Assembly: GCF_008831285.2 (NCBI RefSeq)
Contig: NC_045139.1
Location: 24,716,412 to 24,780,411 of the forward strand
Length of the DNA stretch: 64,000 nucleotides
Source of the DNA: Nymphaea colorata
Lineage: Eukaryota > Streptophyta > Magnoliopsida > Nymphaeales > Nymphaeaceae
Reading direction: 5' to 3'
Of the stretch, positions 10,532 through 22,790 are shown piece by piece. Under the pieces are notes generated by a model that searched no databases, was not told the DNA's origin, and saw only the letters and a list, made by a program, of their open reading frames with translations. The stretch's first letter is position 1; each line of letters starts with the position of its first letter. Both the position numbers and the translations under genes were made by a program.

Positions 10532-13500
10532 TGCCTGTTTGTTTCCCAGGTTGAGAATTTGGAGACTTCTTCATGCATTACAAGTCCACCTCAAGTGAAG
10601 TAAATTTGCTTCCTTCTATTTGATTATTTTTACTGCTTATATGTCACAGGAGTAATTTCATTTATTGATAGTGCAGTTTCTTAATAAACGGACAAGGAGT
10701 GGAGGGAAGAAATAAAGTATCAATGGTATGGATCAAATTTTACACTTTTGGAGAAAAAAGTTGTACAAGTAATGGTGATGCTTTCAACTTGTAAAATGTT
10801 GTCCTAATATCTGTCTTTTTTTTCTCTGTGTTCCCTATTCTTTATCAGGAACCTGGGCCACAACTTCCATCAGATATCACTGGGTTGCTTAAAGTTGGAA
10901 TCAATCTTCTGCAGGCTATTGGAAAGTTCACTGGTATATCTGAATTTAACATGACAGTGGCTTGCAGATGAGCTATCATCTATGAAACATCTTAACTTCA
11001 TGATTTCTCTACAGGTAGTTATATCATTGCAATTGCTGTAATGGCTACTGCTTCCACTCCAGATGCTACCTTGCTGAAAGAGTACGCTCAACCTGCAGTT
11101 TCAATGCTTTCATCAGGTGGATGGTTTCCTCTTTTGTGCAAAGTTACATTGGATATCAAAAACAAATAAACTTTTTCTTTTCTTGTAGTGCTCTGTGCAG
11201 AAATGTACTTGGATATAAGGATTATGGAAATTTATAATGTTTTACATAATTCCTTTGTTTATTACACTGTCTCTTGATAGTTATTATGAAGCTAGTTCTC
11301 TGAGCATGTAACATGAATGATTCTTGCTCACTAATGTTCATCACGACAGAGCATGCCTTTAGATTAGATGCTGTTTCATAACAACGTCACTTCTGGTTGT
11401 TAAGGTCATCTGGACTTCCTGGCTCGTGGATGTGTCATTTACTATCTTATAACAGCCAGCTATTTAATGTACAATTTTGTGCCTGGCTCATAGTGTCTTT
11501 GAACTTGTTCTCTGTTCTGTTTGGGCTGGACAGCAGGATGAAGCCTTGAGCCACTGTGCACAGCTCACTTTTGTGCTCTTTCTTCTGCAAATAAATCTTC
11601 CAACAAAATTTAATTATAATACAAAATTTCCTATATCTATTTGTGTGAGCTGGACAAGAAGGATGAAGCCTCCAGGGGTTGAGTGCAGCTCATTATTGTG
11701 CTTGTTCTTTTGCAGTTAATGTTGTAAGAAATTGGATGATATTAAGAAACTTTCGTACATTCATACTTTGAGATGGTGAAAAACAACATAAGTCATAAGT
11801 CTATTTTAGCTCTAATTTTCTGACTTGGCGTTTTCTTTTTCTTCTTCTTCTTTTTTTTTTTTGCTAATAAAAATAGAGTGCTAGAGAAAGCATGTTTTGC
11901 TTAGTGGTTGAGCTGAAAGGTGCATGATATAAGGAACTATAGAATAATGTCCATTTCTTTTTCATTTTTTTCAATTGTTTGTAAAGCAATTTACCTTATT
12001 ATCTTAGAAAAATAATGCAAATTTTTTCCCATTAAACTGCATGTTTGCAGCCTGACTTTCTATGCTCTGCCACTGGAGTAAAGAAAATTTAAGCATTCTG
12101 TTACCAGTGGCTCTTAGCAGTGAGATGAACATTTTTTGAAAACTGGTCTTGCCAAGTTTTGTTTTTGACTTTTTTTATCTAGATTCTGAAGATGGACATT
12201 TGCATTTAGTTCAAATGCGATTTTTGCATAATGTGTTATGTTCAGCATTGATACATGTCATGCATTTTTCCATTTAAAGAGGGTTGCATGATCTGACACT
12301 TAATTTTGATGGTTAGATGACGAGATAATTGAAGGCCCATCACGAATATCTCTTAATTGTCCCATTAGGTACACAATTGGATCCTAACTGGCAAATTTTG
12401 TTATTTATCTTTTTTTAAGAGTTGCTGAAGTGACTCATATGCATGCTTCTCTTCTATTAATAGCTTTCAGCGCATTGGAACCCCTGTTAAAGGGCAAAAT
12501 TGTAAGCACATTCAGGTAACACCACTATTGTCAGTTATAAGTTGGACGACAATGTTCAAGTAAGCTTTAGACATGGCAATTATACAGTCAGTAACTTTTA
12601 CATGTCTTCCTCATGCGGCTTGTAGTGTTTTGACTATAACAACTTTATGGAAATAAACTCAAGAAAGCCATATTGGCGCTGTCCTCACTGTAATCAGCCT
12701 ACCTGCTGGAGTGACTTGCGTATTGATCAAAATATGCTGAAGGCAGGTCATTTTATAGTTTTATGTCTGCTAGACTATATTTTGATTTATGGAGATGGTT
12801 GCTAAATATTTGCTAATTGAAGCAAACTGTTGTTTAGTGCAGGTGTTGACTGAGGTGGGGCGTGATGTTTCTGATGTGTTGTTTTCAAATGATGGGTCCT
12901 GGAAGCCTTGTGTTGAAAAAGATGCTCACTCAGATCTGCTTCCCCCGCATTCTCCTCAATTCTCATCTAATTCCAGCGGTGTAGTGGATTTGACAATAGA
13001 AACAGAAAGTGTGGTTGTTAATGGAACAGGTTTAGAGAATTTAAATGAAAAGACAATTCAATACGTATGCACTAATAGCAATGGCCTTGAAGCAGTTGAT
13101 AGAAAACCTTCTCAAGAGATACTTGATAGCTTGGTTCATACTGAAATTCATTCTGGGACATCATATGTTCATCCTTCTGCAGAATCAATCCAGAGTCCTG
13201 ATGAACAAATAATGCGAGATATCTGGTTAAGGGCAACATCATCAAATTATGCCTCCAATGGTTCTGCTGTTCCTGCAGCTTCTTTGGCTGCTTCAACAGT
13301 CCCCCAGCCTAATCCAACTTATTCCAGTGGAAATCTGGTTTCTATGCCTGCAGATGCAGTTGGCATCATGCCTACCAGACAACTTGTAGATACTCCTGGT
13401 GTTTATCAACCAACTCTTTACCCTCTGCAAAGCATATCACCTGGTATACAAGTTGCTGCTGAAGACTCCAGTGTGCACCACCCATGGATAATTGGAAATG

Positions 13501-16500
13501 CTATAACCGAGCCAAGGAGGTCTTTGATACCTAGAAATGTCACCAGGTCACCTTTGGCTGTTCAGGCATTGCCAGCTCAAGGACAACTGCAAACTGCATT
13601 ATCCAGGGCAAGAAGTACCCTGAATGCAAACTCAACTGTAGCGAATGGACCAGCTGCACCTTCAACTGGCCCATTGATGACAGCAAATCCAGATGTTGGG
13701 ACTATGGAGATGGAACAACATCAATTGCTCAGGCCGCAAAACAATCTTTTGGGAGGTTTGGAAGTTTCATCAAGTCCTGTGCCTGTATGGTCAAACTCAC
13801 AGGTTAGATTTTTTACCTTCTTTAGTATACTCTGCATGGATCTTTCCTAATAACAATTATTTAGTTTCTGTGAAGGATTTAGTTGTTACCTCTTTTTATC
13901 TTTCTCATCTTTTCATTGATGTGTACAAATACTGTGCACTGCTGACTTTGTACAAATGTATCTGCAGTAGAATTAAAAAAAGAAGACTATCTTTTAATTT
14001 ATTAACTTCTTGTCCCTGCCTTTTATTTATTGGTCTTCTTCATTAGTTTAGAACTACATATCTACACACACACACCCACACACATATATATATGAGAGGA
14101 ATTGAAAATTATACAAGAGAGTGTAGCCATGGCTTATGGTGTTTTCAACAATGGTTCATGGTGCTTTTAGCGACTGGTTTTAAATATTTAGTTATCCAGC
14201 AACATTCAGTAGCCAGCAGATTTCAGTTCTCCTATGTATGTGTACACAGTACACATACACACAATTGGGCACATACTTTTTCCAAAAAAAAGTTCTTTGC
14301 ATAATGAAGGAAAACATGAAGCAACAGTTTTCATGAAAAAATGTGCCCATTAATACTCAGACAAAAAAAAACAATGATATCCCTAAGTAATGTTTGGAAG
14401 TCCATCAGAGATTCAGAGTGTGTTTAGTTCATTTATGAAAGTCATGGTCATTTGGAATGTAAATTTCACATTTTCTGGGGCAGCAATATCCTCATGAGTA
14501 CTCTTTTCATCTTTTGGGTACTAAAAATTCATCTTAGTGTGTTTAATTTAATTCGTTAAAAATATATAATTGTGTACAGTACACCATAGACTACACTTTT
14601 ATTGTTGCAGCAAAACTTATATAGTTGTTCGACTTTCTGCCTTTGTGTAGGCTTCTCTTGCACAAAATTGATATATTTTAGTTGTCATAACTTGACAGTA
14701 GAACTCAGTTGATGACAAGAAACTTTTATTGCTTGTGTTCTTCAAGAAATAAGAGAATCTCCTAAATATATACAAATTTAGTGGTGGAGCACTTAGGGTC
14801 GCTCCACACTCTGCATCCATGTAAGCACCCATAGTTGGTTCCGTGCAGATGAAAATGGATATAGCTTGTTAAATACAGTTGTGAATGCATTGAACGATCC
14901 ATAGAGCAGCATTCACATAAAGAAAGGTGGAAGCATATTGAGTTTAGTTGCAAAATAAACAAATGTGTTCAACGTTGGTGATTGAAAGATACAACAGAGC
15001 TCCAAGTAGTCAACAACAAGGCCTGAAATCCTCTAAGGGTTTCTCCAAATAGTCGACAACAAGGTCTGAGTTCCTCCAAGAGCTTTCTTTTATCCAATTG
15101 AACCAAGTGCTTTCTTTCATCTCTCCTCATTTTTACTCTAGGAGCTGCTGAAGTATATACAAACTAATATCTCCCCTATAAAGGCACATTAAAAGGAAAT
15201 TTAGATTGAGAAGTTAGTTACTCTATGCAGAAACAAGCAAATTCAATATCCAGGAAATAACTCAAAAAGCCTTACCATCTCAAATTGCTTTTTAAGGAAG
15301 TCTTTAGTTTCTATGCTGCCTTCCTGGTCACTTTCTGTAATAATTATGTGCGCCAACAACCCTGCTGGTTCTGTGATAATTATGTCATAAACATATTATA
15401 GCAAGATATCGATACCTTTGCGAGTTTTTTTCAATGAATAAATCAATGTCAGTATGATATGATCAAAATTACAGTTTCAATATGTACTGAATTTATTAAT
15501 CAACCTTAGGGGCTCGTTTGGGTTTTACTCATCTGAGGTTTTGCAAGTCAAGGTTCTTCATAAAAAGCCACCCTACATACATTGTGACTTGACTAGAACG
15601 AGTTGTTGACCTGCATATTTTGTTATCAACTAGCACGACTTGCTGAGCTGCAAGTCACGTCAGCCAATCCAAGTATGATCCATGGGTTTGCCAACTATGG
15701 TTTAGTTGGTTCATGTTTATGCATCTTTCTCTAGACATTTCATTGTCTTCTTATTTTCCTATGATGAAACAATAAAATTTGTTGATCTTTCATTCATTAT
15801 TTTGGTAGCTGTTGTGAGTAGAAAATTTTGTTCTGTTATTAACACTATTCTCTCTTCAATGATATCATCAGGAACGCCAGCACCATCCAAACCAACCTCT
15901 TCAATCTGTTGCTGGCCGTCCAACCATGAGCCAAGCTGGTTTACGGAATACATTGGAACAGCAAAGAACTGGTGTTCCCCCAACTCAACTTAGCTCCTTC
16001 AAGGACCAACAAAGTGTGCAATGCCAACCTAACCTCAGGGTTCCTCAAACAAACAGGCAATCTGAAACTATTGTTCGGCAAGTTCCCACATTTCCACCAT
16101 TACCTGTTCATCAATCCACACAACCAACTATGGGTCTGGCCACTAGTTCTGGTACATTGTTGGCAATGCATCCTACCACAAATCAACAGAATATCTTGAG
16201 GAGAAATGGCATGGCAAATGCCATACCTGCTTCATCTCATGTGACCAGGCCGACACTATCTTCAGGGTTGTCAATTCCTATGAGTATTGATAATTCAAGA
16301 CTTTCTATGGATCAGCAGTGGAGTAGCCCCATTGCATCAGTACCTATGTGTGGAGCTACCATACCAGATATGGCTTCCGAGCAGGACTGGAGGGCAGCTA
16401 GGCGGATGAGAGGAAGCATAAGCCTAAGCTCTGTCAGTGGCCGTATCAATCCTGGCCTTGTAAGCCACTACCCGATGCAGCAGTATCATGGCCTGCAAGG

Positions 16501-16615
16501 GCAGCCAAGACCCTCCACTGTATCATCACAGCTGCCCACTGTAATTGGAAACCATCTGATGGCCCAGAGGTCTGAAAGCCATGCACGGACTGGAAATCCA
16601 GCGCCCATGATGTAA
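10532..16615 (+). CDS. PIAL1/2: PIAL1/2-like E4-type SUMO ligase (SP-RING), 3' nine exons; 5' end not in window
   Basis: Exons: 10532-10599, 10677-10725, 10849-10933, 11015-11116, 12317-12368, 12464-12515, 12626-12742, 12843-13802, 15872-16615. Phases join without a stop, giving 742 residues to TAA. Early exons match the conserved PIAL region (LFVSQVENLETSS, GPQLPSDITG). Exons 5-7 encode the SP-RING: SRISLNCPIS, GTPVKGQNCKHIQ and the zinc ligands of WRCPHCNQPTC. A SUMO-interaction-like VVDLTIE lies near residue 170. The rest is a Ser/Gln/Pro-rich, probably disordered tail. In Arabidopsis, PIAL1/2 extend SUMO chains and work with MOM1 in transcriptional silencing. There is no SAP or PHD domain, so it is not SIZ1. 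The roughly 200 N-terminal residues are missing; they may lie upstream of the window across a transposon-filled intron, or be lost. Intron 8 (13803-15871) shows no other gene. Confidence 0.88.
12743..12842 (+). other. Probable GC-AG intron in the PIAL-like gene
   Basis: The SP-RING exon ends AAG and the next bases are GCAGGT; the next exon starts after AG at 12842 and reads VLTEVGRDVSD. Joining at the GC keeps K-V-L, as in PIAL proteins. Using the GT four bases later gives an early TGA. A non-canonical GC donor is therefore the best reading. Confidence 0.7.
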
Positions 16616-16926
16616 AACACTGTTGTCGCTGGGTTCAGGTCGTGACGGTGGTGCGCGTCCTTTTTGGCATGAATTTTGCTCCCCGTCGTCCCAGTCATCC
16701 TTTGATTAAGGGAAGCCTGGACTTGATGGTTAACTCAGTAGACTGTGATTGATGACAATTTTGCCAATGTCTAGGTGAGATAGATGGTCCCACGCTGCCA
16801 CTCTGCTCTGTACAGGCGTATATTATTGTGTCCACAGGAAAGTTGTAAAGATCGCCTCTCATCCTTTAGTTGAGATCTCTTTCTTTATTTTGAGCTGTAT
16901 CTCCAGTGCCAGTCATAATTTATAAA

Positions 16927-16968
<42 letters not shown>

Positions 16969-17213
16969 ACTACGTGTGAGTTGATTGGTTACGGTTTTGT
17001 CAGCTTTAGCCATTCTCTCTTTGCTGTCTTGTATCGCCTTGTGTAATCAGAAGTTAAAAAAGTTGCAAAAGTGCCGAAACCGCAGGTTCCTATCCCATCT
17101 TATATGCTCTTAGAAACACGTTGCCATGCACTGCAATTTGAAGGGGGCCAAGGCCACTTAAAATAATTTAGGGTAGGGAGTCAAGTTATTTTTCATGGAT
17201 AGGAAGTTAAGTT
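16152..17213 (+). repeat. Left arm of about 1.05-kb inverted duplication (PIAL last exon + 3' flank)
   Basis: From GTACATTG within the last PIAL exon to about 17213, the sequence recurs in reverse complement at 17754-18805. This arm holds the last roughly 154 codons, the stop codon, the 3' flank and a (CT)n tract (16929-16966). That tract is much shorter in the other arm. Confidence 0.95.
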
Positions 17214-17305
17214 ACGCCAACCCTAAATCGTTTGATCCATCGTAATGAATAGTTGAAAGAAAAATGTAAGAGTTATTTTACTTTTTCTTTGGTTTTCCAC
17301 ACAAG

Positions 17306-17481
17306 GGCAGAGGGAAGGGGAGGCCCACATGGGCCTTGGCCCCCTTCAAAATTTAAATACTTTTAAAATTTATATGTAAATGTAAAAAAAAAAATTAATA
17401 TATATATAAATTTTGAAAATTTCTATTTTCACCCCTGTTAAAATTTTGAAACTATAATTCAAAAATTTGACTCTACCTCTA
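17306..17481 (+). repeat. MITE-like element, copy 1 (in the hairpin spacer)
   Basis: Begins near GGGCAGAGGGAAGGGGAGG, includes CATGGGCCTTGGCCCC and an AT-rich centre, and ends near TTGACTCTACCTCTAC. It belongs to the family at 39711, 40909, 42203, 44043 and 55119. It fills much of the 540-bp spacer between the inverted arms. Confidence 0.55.
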
Positions 17482-17753
17482 CACACACACACATGGCTGG
17501 CTACCAAATCGTTGTATGTCAGATTTCACAAAATTTTTTGGACAGAAAGATCAAACAGTGGAAGTTGAGTTGAAAAAAATGGAAACCCAATTGTACTTTT
17601 AAGAAACTATAAATACCCCTTAAAAGGAAGCACAAGTCTTGATTAAGAAACTTGTTTGTTTATTTTAAAGGGTATTTCACTCTGATCCCATGAAAATACA
17701 ACTGATTTTTTATTCTTTTAACTCAGTATCCACTGTCTGATCTCCTTAAAATT

Positions 17754-18805
17754 AACTCAACTTCCTATCCATGAAAAATAACTTGACTCCCTACCCTAAA
17801 TTATTTTAAGTGGCCTTGGCCCCCTTCAAATTGCAGTGCATGGCAACGTGTTTCTAAGAGCATATAAGATGGGATAGGAACCTGCGGTTTCGGCACTTTT
17901 GCAACTTTTTTAACTTCTGATTACACAAGGCGATACAAGACAGCAAAGAGAGAATGGCTAAAGCTGACAAAACCGTAACCAATCAACTCACACGTAGTCG
18001 AGAGAGAGAGAGAAATAAAGAGTTTATAAATTATGACTGGCACTGGAGATACAGCTCAAAATAAAGAAAGAGATCTCAACTAAAGGATGAGAGGCGATCT
18101 TTACAACTTTCCTGTGGACACAATAATATACGCCTGTACAGAGCAGAGTGGCAGCGTGGGACCATCTATCTCACCTAGACATTGGCAAAATTGTCATCAA
18201 TCACAGTTTCACAGTCTACTGATTTAACCATCAAGTCCAGGCTTCCCTTAATCAAAGGATGACTGGGAAGACGGGGAGCAAAATTCATGCCAAAAAGGGC
18301 GCGCACCACCGTCACGACCTGAACCCGGCAACAACAGTGTTTTACATCATGGGCGCTGGATTTCCAGTCCGTGCATGGCTTTCAGACCTCTGGGCCATCA
18401 GATGGTTTCCAATTACAGTGGGCAGCTGTGATGATACACTGGAGGGTCTTGGCTGCCCTTGCAGGCCATGATACTGCTGCATCGGGTAGTGGCTTACAAG
18501 GTCAGGATTGATACGGCCACTGACAGAGCTTAGGCTTATGCTTCCTCTCATCCGCCTAGCTGCCCTCCACTCCTGCTCGGAAGCCATATCTGGTATGGTA
18601 GCTCCACATATAGGTACTGATGCAATGGGGCTACTCCACTGCTGATCGATAGAAAGTCTTGAATTATCAATACTCATAGGGATTGACAACCCTGAAGATA
18701 GTGTCGGCCTGGTCACATGAGATGAAGCAGGTATGGCATTTGCCATGCCATTTCTCCTCAAGATATTCTGTTGATTTGTGGTAGGATACATTGCCAACAA
18801 TGTAC
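17754..18805 (-). repeat. Right arm of about 1.05-kb inverted duplication
   Basis: Reverse complement of 16152-17213, with few differences. Its outer edge (18805) abuts an (AT)n tract, and its inner edge faces the 540-bp spacer. Transcription through both arms would give a hairpin with a stem of about 1 kb. Confidence 0.95.
18342..18805 (-). pseudogene. Antisense partial copy of the PIAL-like last exon
   Basis: On the minus strand this reads the last roughly 154 residues of the PIAL-like protein, ending with the same NPAPMM and stop. About six residues differ (for example H to Y and G to D). The frame stays open but has no promoter, start or upstream exons: the open frame extends 5' only through an (AT)n tract. 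It is a fragment, not a gene. Its main interest is complementarity to the functional exon. Confidence 0.92.
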
Positions 18806-18807
18806 GA

Positions 18808-18808
<1 letters not shown>

Positions 18809-18849
<41 letters not shown>
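18809..18849. repeat. (AT)n microsatellite at hairpin edge
   Basis: About 40 bp of pure AT directly beside the outer end of the right inverted arm. Confidence 0.95.
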
Positions 18850-18852
<3 letters not shown>

Positions 18853-19221
18853 GTAAAAAGTAAACCACTTGCGTAAGGTATGAAAACCATACCATTAAAA
18901 TAAATTATTAAAGTACTTTTTCTACAATCTAACTACATGTATATATGATTTTAAGAGTGATTTGGTGAGAAATATATTTTAAGTTAGCCATTTGTATTTT
19001 ACTATTTTTTTAATAAATGAAAATTGAACGGCTTTTATAACATCAAAATTTTTTATAGTAGAAATATCAAATTTTTAAAAAAAATATCTTGCACTCAAAC
19101 ATGATTGATATAAAATTAATGTTTATGAACATTAAGAGGTTCACGATTTGTTTCAAACATGTTTTAACACAAATTTAAAGGTCTGATTTTTATCCTTTAC
19201 CCAAGTGGGCTACTATTTACC

Positions 19222-19223
<2 letters not shown>

Positions 19224-19314
<91 letters not shown>
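19224..19314. repeat. (AT)n microsatellite, about 90 bp
   Basis: A long uninterrupted AT run. The flanks from 18850 to 20636 are AT-rich and hold no gene that I can support. A stretch at about 19380-19500 resembles 14120-14215 in the PIAL intron, a diverged dispersed repeat. Confidence 0.95.
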
Positions 19315-19317
<3 letters not shown>

Positions 19318-20636
19318 AGACTTCTATGTTGTGTTGGATTTTGGTGGATGACTACAAATTGAGTATAATAACAGCCTCTGCATGAGCAATGGTTTATGAT
19401 TCAACAACGATTTATGGTGTCTTTAGCAATGGTTCATGATGATGCGTTAGAGACCTTTTTAACTTTTTAATATCCGACAATATCCGGCACACAATAACAT
19501 AAAATTCACGTATTTGTATGTGTCATATATGTGTGTGTGTGTGGGTGTAAATGCAAGCATGATTTGCCTTACATTGTCGACTCTGTCAACTCATTAAATG
19601 TTAAGCAAAGCGTGCAGTGAAGAGAGAGGCAGAGGTGTAGAGAGCATCCGGAGGCGAGGTATGCAACTTTACATGTCGAATTCAAACTTTGATGAGCAAT
19701 TAATCACATGCACATCTGACCAGCCTGGTAGATCAGAAAGGCATCCGGACAAGGGACAAATAAAATGTGGTACCGAGTAAAAGAAGCAACGTAACATCTA
19801 AAATGGGTGGTGCTTTCTCACATACTCTGGCACCCCGAAATCGAACTTAATAATGGAGTAAGATTTGAAATCTTGGTTAAACAAGCACCAATCTGATTTA
19901 CGTTGTAAATTTCTTAATACAGACTTTAGAACTCCACCTTCCATGGTTGGCTGGGAGTTTTGAGCCTCTGGATTGGGTCGTTTTGAGGTCATGTCTCATC
20001 GTCTTCAATGAACTCACAAGATAGCTATGATTGCAATGTAGCTAACACGACATCCTCTCGACAAATATAGTGAGCTCCATCCTACTTCCCACCCTCTACC
20101 AACCTCACCATAAAACCAGTGCACGGTGAATCCATGTTACAGGATGATAATGGTAGTTGTGAGTGACATATACTCATGCAGTGGCATGAAGACAAAACAT
20201 GTTTGGGGCCAAATGAAGAACATTTGTCCTTTCTTGACAACTTTTGGCTAAAATATGAGTGGATTGGGGTTGCTGTATTTAAGCAGCTCTAAACAATCTG
20301 TAAGCTTGTGGTTAACTGAAAAATGACCCAAATGACAAAAAAAAAATGACGGAAGTCATTAAGGGATGATAATTTCTCAGCCAACTGGCGTGTTTGATTC
20401 ATTGCCGATCTAAGATCCACGGTGATAAGGAATCCTTATATCTATGAATTTAAGATCGTACTACCTCCCCCAATCCGAGCTTAAATGCATGGTTTTTAAC
20501 ATGTAATAAGTCCATGGAGATCCTCAGTTTGTTTAAACTATGGATATTGAGAAGTATTTCTTTTAATGCAGCCTCGGATCTTAGATCTAAAGCTATCAAA
20601 CACAACGTAATAGCTAGGAAATGGATAGGTTGTGGT

Positions 20637-21105
20637 TAGGGATGAACACGAGCCGAGTCGAGCCCGAGCTCAGCTCAACTAATGAAACCTCAAGCTCGAG
20701 AATAGCTCGACGGAAGCAGTTCGAGCTCGACTCGATTAAGGCTCAACAAACTCGTTTGAATGGAATTGATTTTCATCATTACATGTTGAGCTCGAGCTCA
20801 ACTCGATTAAGGCTCGACAAACTTGCTTGAATAAAATTGATATTCATCGTTACGTGTTGAGATCGACTCGATTCGATTAAGGCTCGACAAACTCGTAAAC
20901 TCGTTTGAATATATTGTCTTGATTAAGGCTCAACAAACTCGATTAAGGCTCGACCTCGACTCGGCAGTTACGTGTTGAGCTCGAACTCAACTTTGATTAT
21001 TTGAATGAGTCGACTCATGAACTGGAACTCAACTCATTAAGCAAATGACTCGGCTCAAACTCGTTCACTAGCCGAGCTTTAACGAGTCGAGATTGTTCAC
21101 CCCTA
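20637..21105. repeat. Terminal-inverted-repeat element with internal CTCGA/GAGCTC arrays
   Basis: Starts TTAGGGATGAACACGAGCCG and ends with the inverse pattern (GTTCACCCCTAG). Inside are several imperfect copies of ACTCGATTAAGGCTCGACAA (about 20731-20960). It is probably a non-autonomous DNA element or a palindromic plant repeat. A more eroded relative is at about 43500-43960. No coding potential. Confidence 0.6.
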
Positions 21106-22341
21106 GACTTATGGTCTCTCAATGCAGGAGCCCTTGGCCTCATTTCTCAGTTAGTTAGCAGGTTGTCATAAAACAAATAATTGACTAAAAAGGAGACAAT
21201 GGAAGGAAAAAATAGAAAACAGAAGTCATCCACTAGCTAGAAAATGAAGCAGCAGGAGACCAGGGATCACTTGCAATAGACAACCATAGATTAAACTTTC
21301 TGTGCTTCCCAACCAGCCCATTGTTTATTGAAGAAAAGAAAGGGAAATGACATCAATGAAAAATATCACGAATAGGGCCTGCCAAGATTAGAAATGACCA
21401 AAATGCCCTTGCTTTTAGGGAAGGAAAATCATTTTCCCATAAGGGCAAAATTGAAAAGAGAGAAATTTTTCAAAATGACCAAAGTACCCTCCCTACCTTT
21501 TTATAAAGTGACCAGTATACCCCTCAAGTAAGATTCTTTTGTAAAAGAACATGGATACCGACCTATTCACATGAAGGCATGTGAAGCCCTGGATAAACCA
21601 ACCAGGGCAAATTGGTTTGTCGTGTCATCCAATCAACACCTCAGTTCCTCATAAACCAAGTTTGTTACATAACTTACAAGCCAACGGTAATGAGAAGAAG
21701 TATAAAATAGACTGCAAGCTCTGCCTAGATAAATAGAAATTTTACTGATAGAACTTATTCAATTGTAGTCCACGACTTGTTACAAATAACTGACAATTTC
21801 AAGAGAAAAAGAGGCATTTATGATTTACAGAGATGAGTTTCAAAAGAGACTTGCTTGCTTTATAAAGACCATAGCTACAAACATAGTTTTTGGGTTTTTG
21901 TCGGTTAGGTTTTTCTCAAGTATGTTTTGACAAAGTTGTTTTTTTTTTTTTAAAAAATTCTTAGAAAAATCTCGATTTTTTTTTTAAATTTTAAAAAATC
22001 AAAATGTTAGGAAAAAATACAAACTAATAAGCATTATATTTGCCATGTTAAATGCCCAAAATAAGAGGAAATAAAACATTGAAACAAAAGTTGCAAAAAA
22101 TAAAAAAGAAATAAAATAAAAATAAATTGAAAAATCATGTTAAAATCACAATAATTTGATTTTTAACGATTTTTTCAAAGTATCACGATATTTTCTCGTT
22201 TTTTCGTTTCCTTCCTTTTTCGTTAATATCATGATATTCTTGAAAATATTACGATATTTGAGGCTATGGTCTATTAAAGACCCAAAATTGCTGAATCTAA
22301 TGATATACACCGAATTATTAACTTCTTTAAAATTTGGTTCA
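21106..22341. other. AT-rich spacer upstream of SGT1
   Basis: No exon or RNA gene recognised. There are runs of A/T around 21930-22140 and short palindromic tracts near 22160-22260. Confidence 0.6.
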
Positions 22342-22574
22342 CACTGTGAGTTAGGTGACAAAGAATGGTATCAGTGGAACGGTTAAATTGTCCAATGCTG
22401 AAAAAATAATAAATAAAAAACAGTTAGAATTGGATCCGGGTTGTTGGTTTCGTTAGTCGGGTTGGACCAGCCCGGTTCCGTTTGAGGTAACGACCGTTTC
22501 ACAAACGTTCCAGAGCCTTCGCGGCTGCAATCAGCCAAAAGAGCCCGAGGATAAATTCCATGAGAGGGCACTTA
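22342..22574 (+). repeat. SGT1 upstream segment, duplicated at 25241-25472
   Basis: Starts CACTGTGAGTTAGGTGACAA and is repeated almost exactly in intron 1 of the same gene. It lies just upstream of the SGT1 core promoter. Confidence 0.9.
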
Positions 22575-22632
22575 AGTAAGTATGGACAGAGACAAGGACT
22601 TCTTGGGCGAATTCAGAATCTCAGATCTCCCC

Positions 22633-22638
22633 TATAAA
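22633..22638 (+). promoter_or_regulatory. Candidate TATA box of SGT1
   Basis: TATAAA lies 158 bp before the SGT1 start codon. It is followed by a pyrimidine-rich, then GA-rich, leader typical of a plant 5' UTR. The transcription start itself cannot be placed from sequence alone. Confidence 0.5.
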
Positions 22639-22790
22639 GAGTCTCCCTCCTGCCTCCGTCCGTCTTCTTCTCCGTCCATTCATTCTCTTGCTTGACTTTC
22701 TTGACGACCTGCGGAGAGGCAGGGAGAGAGAGAGAGGCGGATAGACAGTGCGAGGGTTTATCGGTCGTAGATTTGGGGGAGGGGGAGGGG

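Noticed and set aside
18259-18471. Plus-strand frame starting MTGKTGSKIHAKK, also seen opposite the PIAL exon
   Set aside because: It is the antisense strand of the PIAL last exon and its copy; duplicated because the DNA is, not because it codes.
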